Below are positions 7,827-11,607 of a stretch of 11,607 nt of DNA, in pieces. The notes beneath the pieces are model-generated. The model was not told where the DNA came from and ran no database searches. It saw nothing but the letters and a program-made list of their open reading frames with translations. The DNA comes from Bacillota bacterium (lineage in GTDB: Bacteria; Bacillota_A; Clostridia; DSM-8532): the NCBI GenBank assembly GCA_023424865.1, contig JAFADM010000210.1, positions 1 to 11,607 of the forward strand, in the 5' to 3' direction. The position numbers and the translations under genes were made by a program. Each line of letters starts with the position of its first letter. The first letter of the stretch is position 1.

Positions 7827-7855
7827 ATTATAAATCAGCCCGGGAAACGGGATAA
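7827..7855 (-). promoter_or_regulatory. Promoter of the transporter operon (strong -10, weak -35)
   Basis: A perfect TATAAT at 7832-7827 follows TTATCC at 7855-7850 with a 17-bp spacer. The -35 matches TTGACA at only three positions, which is typical of activator-dependent promoters. The predicted start near 7820 leaves a leader of about 40 bases carrying the ribosome site and the TTG start. The paired repeats immediately upstream fit control by the AraC-type regulator encoded in the window. Confidence 0.6.
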
Positions 7856-7858
7856 GGC

Positions 7859-7893
7859 CACAATCTGACTATTGCGTATCGCAATGTGATTAT
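7859..7893 (-). promoter_or_regulatory. Tandem 14-bp direct repeat with 21-bp period: likely AraC-type activator site
   Basis: On the plus strand CACAATCTGACTAT (7859-7872) and CGCAATGTGATTAT (7880-7893) match at 11 of 14 positions and are offset by exactly 21 bp, two helical turns. AraC-family dimers usually bind two direct half-sites on one DNA face with this period. The nearer copy abuts the weak -35 element. The likely binder is the response regulator encoded at 9736-11451 (inference). Confidence 0.5.
7871..7885. promoter_or_regulatory. 15-bp palindrome overlapping the direct repeats
   Basis: ATTGCGTATCGCAAT has perfect 6-bp arms around a 3-base centre. It bridges the end of the proximal repeat and the start of the distal one. 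This could be an operator for a second, dimeric regulator such as a LacI/GntR-type protein, or chance symmetry. Its centre is about 58 bp upstream of the predicted transcription start. Confidence 0.35.
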
Positions 7894-7900
7894 ACATAAA

Positions 7901-7916
7901 ATGGAATGACTTCCAC
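7901..7916 (-). terminator. Weak hairpin after the kinase gene
   Basis: On the minus strand TGGAA (7915-7911) and TTCCA (7906-7902) form a 5-bp stem, six with an outer G-U pair, around GTCA. TTTATG follows. It starts four bases after the kinase stop. The stem is short and the T-run broken, so it would terminate poorly if at all, leaving some readthrough from the regulatory genes into the transporter operon. Confidence 0.25.
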
Positions 7917-7920
7917 GGGT

Positions 7921-9690
7921 TTATCTCGTCCGAAAGGGTATGCGAAGGCTGACGCAGGTACCCCTGCCGGGGGTGCTGGCAATGGAAAGTCCGTAGCCGG
8001 GGCCGTAATGGAGAGCCATGCGCTTTTTAACATTCACAATGCCATAGCCTGTGCCGCAGTCCTTTTCCTCAGGGGGAGGACAATCCTCCGCAAGCCGTTT
8101 CAGACATTGGGGATCCATACCCGGTCCATTATCTCTGATTTCAACTCGAATAGCTCTTCCGGAGTTACCTGCCTCCAAGTCCTCAAAGAAGGTTCTTATT
8201 TTAATAGATCCTCCCGAGGGCAGCCCGCCTATGCCGTGGAGAAGGGCATTTTCAACAATGGGCTGCAAAAGATGCCGGATAACGGTGCAGCCCAGGGTAT
8301 CCGGATCCGCCTCCGTCAGAATTTCAAAATCCTTGCCGTAGGTGAATTTTTGAAGCTTTAAATACTCCGTGGCCAAATCCAGCTCCCTTGAAAGCAAAAT
8401 AATGCTGTCCCCGCGGTTTAAGGCTATGCGGTAATATTTCACCATGGAGTCCACCACCATCTGAACCCGCCTGTCCTTTACGATGCTTTTCACTGTACCC
8501 AGAGTATTGTAAAGCATATGAGGATTAAGCCGCTCCTGCAAAAGCTCCAGCTCTAAAACCCTTTTCCTTGCTTCGGATTCGGAGACTCTGGCATAATACT
8601 CCTTTACCCTTTGGATGAGCCCCAGCACCTTATTGCCGATGCGTCCGATTTCATCCCTTCCCTGATACGGCGCCATTTCCTCCTGGTTGATTAAATCGTC
8701 CAGATCCCTGTCCATCTGGCTCATTAAGCGGGAAAGCCTCCGGGTAAGGCCAAAGGACGCCCCTTCCGCCGCAAAAACCAGCAGCAGAAGAAGCAGCAGC
8801 ACAAAGGCCGCCACAGGCAGAAAGCCCCCTTTTATTCTCTCCGACACAAACGCATCCGGAACGAAAAGGTAGATCTGTCCCTCAAGTGCCGGTAAAGAGG
8901 CTTTAAGAATATGAAAGCCCGGAGCTTGGCCGGAAGCGGCATAGGCCGCAAAGGCCTCCTGTCCCGGGCTATCTGTGCCGCCCAGGGCCATAACGGTACT
9001 CTCCCCCTCGCCCTGGGCCATGGCAAGGAGCATGAAGGCGCCCTCCGGAAGCGAAAAGGGCAGAAGGCTTTCCAGCTTTTTAACCGGCAGGCCGATTTCT
9101 ACAATGCCCACAAGGGTATTAATGGACTCAATGGTGCGGTAAACACATAAATAGTCCTCCTTGCGGCGGCTGTAGGTGTCCCGGCCCACAAGCCTGCTCT
9201 TCCATAGCACGCCGTCATAGGGAAGGCCCAGAATCTGCTCTCTGAACACCTCTTCCTTATTGTCAAACTCTTCCCAGAAAAGGTCCTGGCTTTTATAGTA
9301 TTCTCCCAGATTATCCCTGTTCTGAAGGGCGTACAGACGGATGACGGCACTGCTGTAGTCCGCATTGAGGGCGTTTATAATTTCCTGAAGGTAATCAATA
9401 AAGTCCAGCGTGCTTACTAGATCGCCCCTCCCCTCCATGGAAAGATAGGAGAGGACCCGGGAATTGCTTTTTAAGTACAGGCCCTTTTGAATACAGGCAA
9501 CCAGAAGCCTGTCCGCCGCCACAGCATAATTGCCAAGCCCCGAGGCGTAATCCTGGAGAACCCCCTGAATTCTTTCCTCCCGCATCCCCTTATATAAAAA
9601 GCCGCCCAGAAGGAGAAAGGGAATCAGTGTAAAAATAAAAAGCACGAAGGCAAACCTATGACGGTACCTGAACTTTTCCAATAATCCCAT
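7921..9690 (-). CDS. Sensor histidine kinase, YesM type
   Basis: 589 residues. A first membrane segment (about 12-34) and a second, leucine-rich one (about 290-309) frame an extracellular sensor region of about 255 residues, probably Cache-like. A HAMP-like linker (about 310-365) follows. The phospho-acceptor region reads LLQERLNPHMLYNTL, with His391 as the likely phosphorylated residue. This is the HisK (internal region) type of YesM/LytS kinases, with Met where Phe is usual in PHFLYN. The ATPase domain shows an N-box PIVENALLHGI (Asn481), DNGPGMD (near 520) and GTGYGIVNVKKRM (near 547). The ATG at 9690 has AAAGGAAG (9697-9704) at good spacing; an in-frame GTG at 9717 has none. It lies 45 bases after the response regulator gene and so shares its transcript. 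It likely senses an extracellular sugar, perhaps with the binding protein, and phosphorylates the regulator. Confidence 0.94.
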   Translation of the reverse strand: MGLLEKFRYRHRFAFVLFIFTLIPFLLLGGFLYKGMREERIQGVLQDYASGLGNYAVAADRLLVACIQKGLYLKSNSRVLSYLSMEGRGDLVSTLDFIDYLQEIINALNADYSSAVIRLYALQNRDNLGEYYKSQDLFWEEFDNKEEVFREQILGLPYDGVLWKSRLVGRDTYSRRKEDYLCVYRTIESINTLVGIVEIGLPVKKLESLLPFSLPEGAFMLLAMAQGEGESTVMALGGTDSPGQEAFAAYAASGQAPGFHILKASLPALEGQIYLFVPDAFVSERIKGGFLPVAAFVLLLLLLLVFAAEGASFGLTRRLSRLMSQMDRDLDDLINQEEMAPYQGRDEIGRIGNKVLGLIQRVKEYYARVSESEARKRVLELELLQERLNPHMLYNTLGTVKSIVKDRRVQMVVDSMVKYYRIALNRGDSIILLSRELDLATEYLKLQKFTYGKDFEILTEADPDTLGCTVIRHLLQPIVENALLHGIGGLPSGGSIKIRTFFEDLEAGNSGRAIRVEIRDNGPGMDPQCLKRLAEDCPPPEEKDCGTGYGIVNVKKRMALHYGPGYGLSIASTPGRGTCVSLRIPFRTR

Positions 9691-9735
9691 GACAATCTTC
9701 CTTTCAGCTAAGCACACCGGCGAGGCCTGTCAATG

Positions 9736-11451
9736 TCAGCACAACAGCCGGTTTCTGTATTCGGCGGGAGACATCCCCACTTGCTTTTTAAAAGAGAGAC
9801 AGAAATAGGCCTTGCTGATATAGCCTACCTCCTCGGCCACTACCGTGACCTTGCTTTCCGGATCGCTTAAAAGCTTTTTCGCCATTTCCAGCCGGTAACG
9901 GGTAAACCAGTCAAAGATGGTCATGCCGGTGTCCTTTTTAAACAGGCTGTTGGCATAGCTTGGGCTTAAATAAACCGCAGCGGCGATGTCCTTGACGGTA
10001 AGCTGCTCCGCGTAACGGCTTTTAATAACGGACTTGATATCCTCCACCACCCGTGCGGTTCTGTCCCCGCTTGCGGAGTCGGCCTTTTCGTTCAGGTATT
10101 CCTTTATGGTTTTAAAAAAGTTGATAATCCATTGCCGGATGTCCAGAATGGTCTCAAATCTTGAAAGTTTTCTCCAGATAAGGACATCATCCCCAAATAA
10201 ATCCTTAAAGGAGTGATCGGACTCCATGAGTACGATGGCTGCCGCATTGACAATAAAAAAAGTCAGGCTTTTAATCCGGACAGGCTCCCTGGCTGTCAGG
10301 CTTTCTCCTAAATACCTGTCGGCAAAAGCCCGGATGGCCTCGTCATCTCCAAGTGCAATAAGCTCCTTAACATCTTTAAAAACCTCTTCAAGATGGGTTT
10401 CATGGGCAAGAGGACTCTCTTCCGCAGCTTCAATGTCCCGGTAGAAGACAATGGGGCTGCTATTGTTGTAAAAGAGCGCGTCCATGGCCTGCCTTGCCTG
10501 CCTATAAAGCCTGAGAAGGTCTGAAAGCCCTTTCCCCGGGCTGCTGACACCGATGAGGGCATTTAGCCCCAGCCTGCGGGAAAGGGCAATATGAATGTCT
10601 GCTGCCGCATCGGCAACAGGCTCGTTCTGTACGGGACAGGCCGGATTCTCCTTCTGAGAAGGATTAGCCTCAGTAATGGCCGGCCTTGTAAAAACAATAA
10701 CCGCAAACCGGTATTCGGATATGCGAACGGGGAAGACGCGCTTGCTTTCATCGGCTGCGCTATTCAGTATGTTTCGGATTTTGTAGGATAAAAGATAAAC
10801 GGCTGCGGAAGGGTCCAATTGAGGCTTTTCATGGCCACCGTACACCTCATCGGCGTTATTGGCCGCTTCATTTTCCACAGAAAGCACCATGACATGAGCC
10901 GTCCAGTCAGGTATTTCAAGCCTTAAAAAGTCCAGCTCCTCCCTGTCCCTTTTACCGCCCCTGCCTTCGTCGGCCTCATTAAACAAAAGCTCTCTGAAAA
11001 ACTGCTCCTGGACAAAGGGAAGCATCTCCTTCATTTTATGGCGCATGTTTTCCTGCTCCGCCTTATGAAAGCTTTCCAGCTCGTACTCCTTAAGAAGCTT
11101 TTCCATGGCTGTCTTAAGCTCATCGGGAACAATGGGCTTGAGCACATAGCCGTAAATCCCCAAATCAACAGCTCTTTTTGCAAAATCAAATTCGATATAG
11201 GCGCTCATGAAAACGGTTTTTATGGAAGGGTGCTTTTCTTTTAGGCGCTTTGCCAGCTCTATGCCGTTAATTATTGGCATGGCAATGTCGGTAAGAATAA
11301 TATCGGGCCTTATCTCCTCCACCTTGGCAAGAGCTTCGCTGCCATTTGAAAAAGAACCCGCCACTACAATCCCTAAATCCTCCCAATCCAGCACATTCTG
11401 CAAATCCTCACGGGTATAGGGATTATCCTCTACGATAAAAAGCTTATACAT
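9736..11451 (-). CDS. AraC-type response regulator, YesN type
   Basis: 571 residues, cytoplasmic. The receiver domain (1-120) has acidic residues Glu8-Asp9, phospho-acceptor Asp55 in LTDIAMP, switch Ser83 in FMSAY, and Lys105 in YVLKP: all key residues are present. The middle (about 120-465) includes GVSSPGKGLSDLLRLYRQAR (301-320) followed by AMDALFYNN...IVFYRDI, resembling the degenerate GGDEF-like region common in YesN regulators. The C-terminal about 104 residues (468-571) hold the two helix-turn-helix motifs of AraC/XylS proteins: TVKDIAAAVYLSPSYANSLF and VAEEVGYISKAYFCLSFKK, ending VGMSPAEYRNRL. The ATG at 11451 is preceded by AAAGGAGGA (11459-11467) at seven bases; the longer ATG at 11487 has no such site. 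It probably activates the transporter-hydrolase operon through the repeats at 7859-7893 (inference). Confidence 0.95.
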   Translation of the reverse strand: MYKLFIVEDNPYTREDLQNVLDWEDLGIVVAGSFSNGSEALAKVEEIRPDIILTDIAMPIINGIELAKRLKEKHPSIKTVFMSAYIEFDFAKRAVDLGIYGYVLKPIVPDELKTAMEKLLKEYELESFHKAEQENMRHKMKEMLPFVQEQFFRELLFNEADEGRGGKRDREELDFLRLEIPDWTAHVMVLSVENEAANNADEVYGGHEKPQLDPSAAVYLLSYKIRNILNSAADESKRVFPVRISEYRFAVIVFTRPAITEANPSQKENPACPVQNEPVADAAADIHIALSRRLGLNALIGVSSPGKGLSDLLRLYRQARQAMDALFYNNSSPIVFYRDIEAAEESPLAHETHLEEVFKDVKELIALGDDEAIRAFADRYLGESLTAREPVRIKSLTFFIVNAAAIVLMESDHSFKDLFGDDVLIWRKLSRFETILDIRQWIINFFKTIKEYLNEKADSASGDRTARVVEDIKSVIKSRYAEQLTVKDIAAAVYLSPSYANSLFKKDTGMTIFDWFTRYRLEMAKKLLSDPESKVTVVAEEVGYISKAYFCLSFKKQVGMSPAEYRNRLLC

Positions 11452-11475
11452 GCCGCATTCCTCCTTTATCCCCGG

Positions 11476-11497
11476 AAAACAGGACAAAAAACAGGAC
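11476..11497. repeat. Direct repeat AAAACAGGAC in the regulator leader
   Basis: AAAACAGGAC is repeated perfectly at 11476-11485 and 11488-11497, a 12-bp period, just upstream of the regulator's ribosome binding site. On the transcript it reads as two GUCCUGUUUU units. Role unknown. Confidence 0.5.
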
Positions 11498-11537
11498 CCT
11501 AATGCCAGGTCTTAAAAAAGTCTTTTATCCTTTTAAA

Positions 11538-11549
11538 CTGTCGCTGTCG
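11538..11549. repeat. Tandem CTGTCG hexamer in the regulator leader
   Basis: CTGTCG occurs twice head to tail, about 20 bases downstream of the predicted transcription start. It may be a protein or RNA contact site or simply chance; its function is unknown. Confidence 0.4.
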
Positions 11550-11572
11550 ATTTGGAGAGATACGACATTTTT

Positions 11573-11601
11573 ATTCTAGCATAGGTTCCTATAATTGATA
11601 A
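11573..11601 (-). promoter_or_regulatory. Sigma-A-like promoter of the regulator-kinase operon
   Basis: TTATCA (11601-11596) and TAGAAT (11578-11573) are separated by 17 bp, and a TGn extended -10 element (11581-11579) precedes the -10 box. Transcription would start near 11566 on the minus strand, leaving a leader of about 115 bases before the regulator ATG. No other candidate as good was seen in this gap. Confidence 0.55.
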
Positions 11602-11607
11602 GAGCCG

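Noticed and set aside
7906..8361. Plus-strand open frame of 151 codons
   Set aside because: It is antisense to the ATPase domain of the kinase; the motif-bearing frame is on the minus strand.
8779..8802. CAG/AAG triplet run resembling a microsatellite
   Set aside because: It encodes the poly-leucine part of the kinase's second membrane segment, so protein composition explains it.

Overview
The window reads as part of a carbohydrate-use locus of a Gram-positive bacterium of the phylum Bacillota. The evidence is the strong AAAGGAGG-type ribosome binding sites ahead of most genes, a lipobox (LTGC) lipoprotein as the binding protein, an LplB/LplC-type ABC sugar importer, and a YesM/YesN-type two-component pair. 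This gene set is common in Paenibacillaceae and Lachnospiraceae. The sequence alone does not decide between them. All seven genes lie on the minus strand, so transcription runs from high to low coordinates. Gaps between genes are 19 to about 155 bases, and no stretch over 300 bases lacks a gene.

Layout in transcription order. (1) 11452-11607: a leader with a good sigma-A-like promoter and short tandem repeats. (2) 11451-9736: a 571-residue response regulator with a receiver domain, a long middle region and a C-terminal AraC-type DNA-binding domain. (3) 9690-7921: a 589-residue membrane sensor histidine kinase. (4) 7822-7920: a regulatory gap with a second promoter, a 21-bp-spaced direct repeat and an overlapping palindrome. 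(5) 7779-6826 and 6806-5910: two ABC permease subunits. The first probably starts at TTG. (6) 5825-3834: a 663-residue sugar-binding lipoprotein, with a predicted hairpin in the gap before it and a 13-bp GC-rich hairpin just after it. (7) 3741-796: a 981-residue cytoplasmic glycoside hydrolase of family 2 with both catalytic glutamates and an extra C-terminal region. (8) 776 to the window edge: the first 258 residues of a zinc-dependent, NAD-type medium-chain dehydrogenase, cut off by the window end.

How they probably work together (inference from family knowledge): the kinase senses a sugar or oligosaccharide outside the cell and phosphorylates the regulator. The regulator binds the paired sites in front of the transporter promoter. 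The lipoprotein and the two permeases import the oligosaccharide, powered by an ATPase that is not in this window and is likely a shared MsmX-type subunit. The family 2 hydrolase, which has no signal peptide, cleaves the oligosaccharide inside the cell, and the dehydrogenase may oxidise a released sugar or polyol. The substrate cannot be read from the sequence.

No wholly new type of system was found. The most interesting signals are the regulatory architecture at 7822-7920, the hairpins flanking the binding-protein gene, the C-terminal region of the hydrolase, and a dehydrogenase lacking the usual structural-zinc cysteines.
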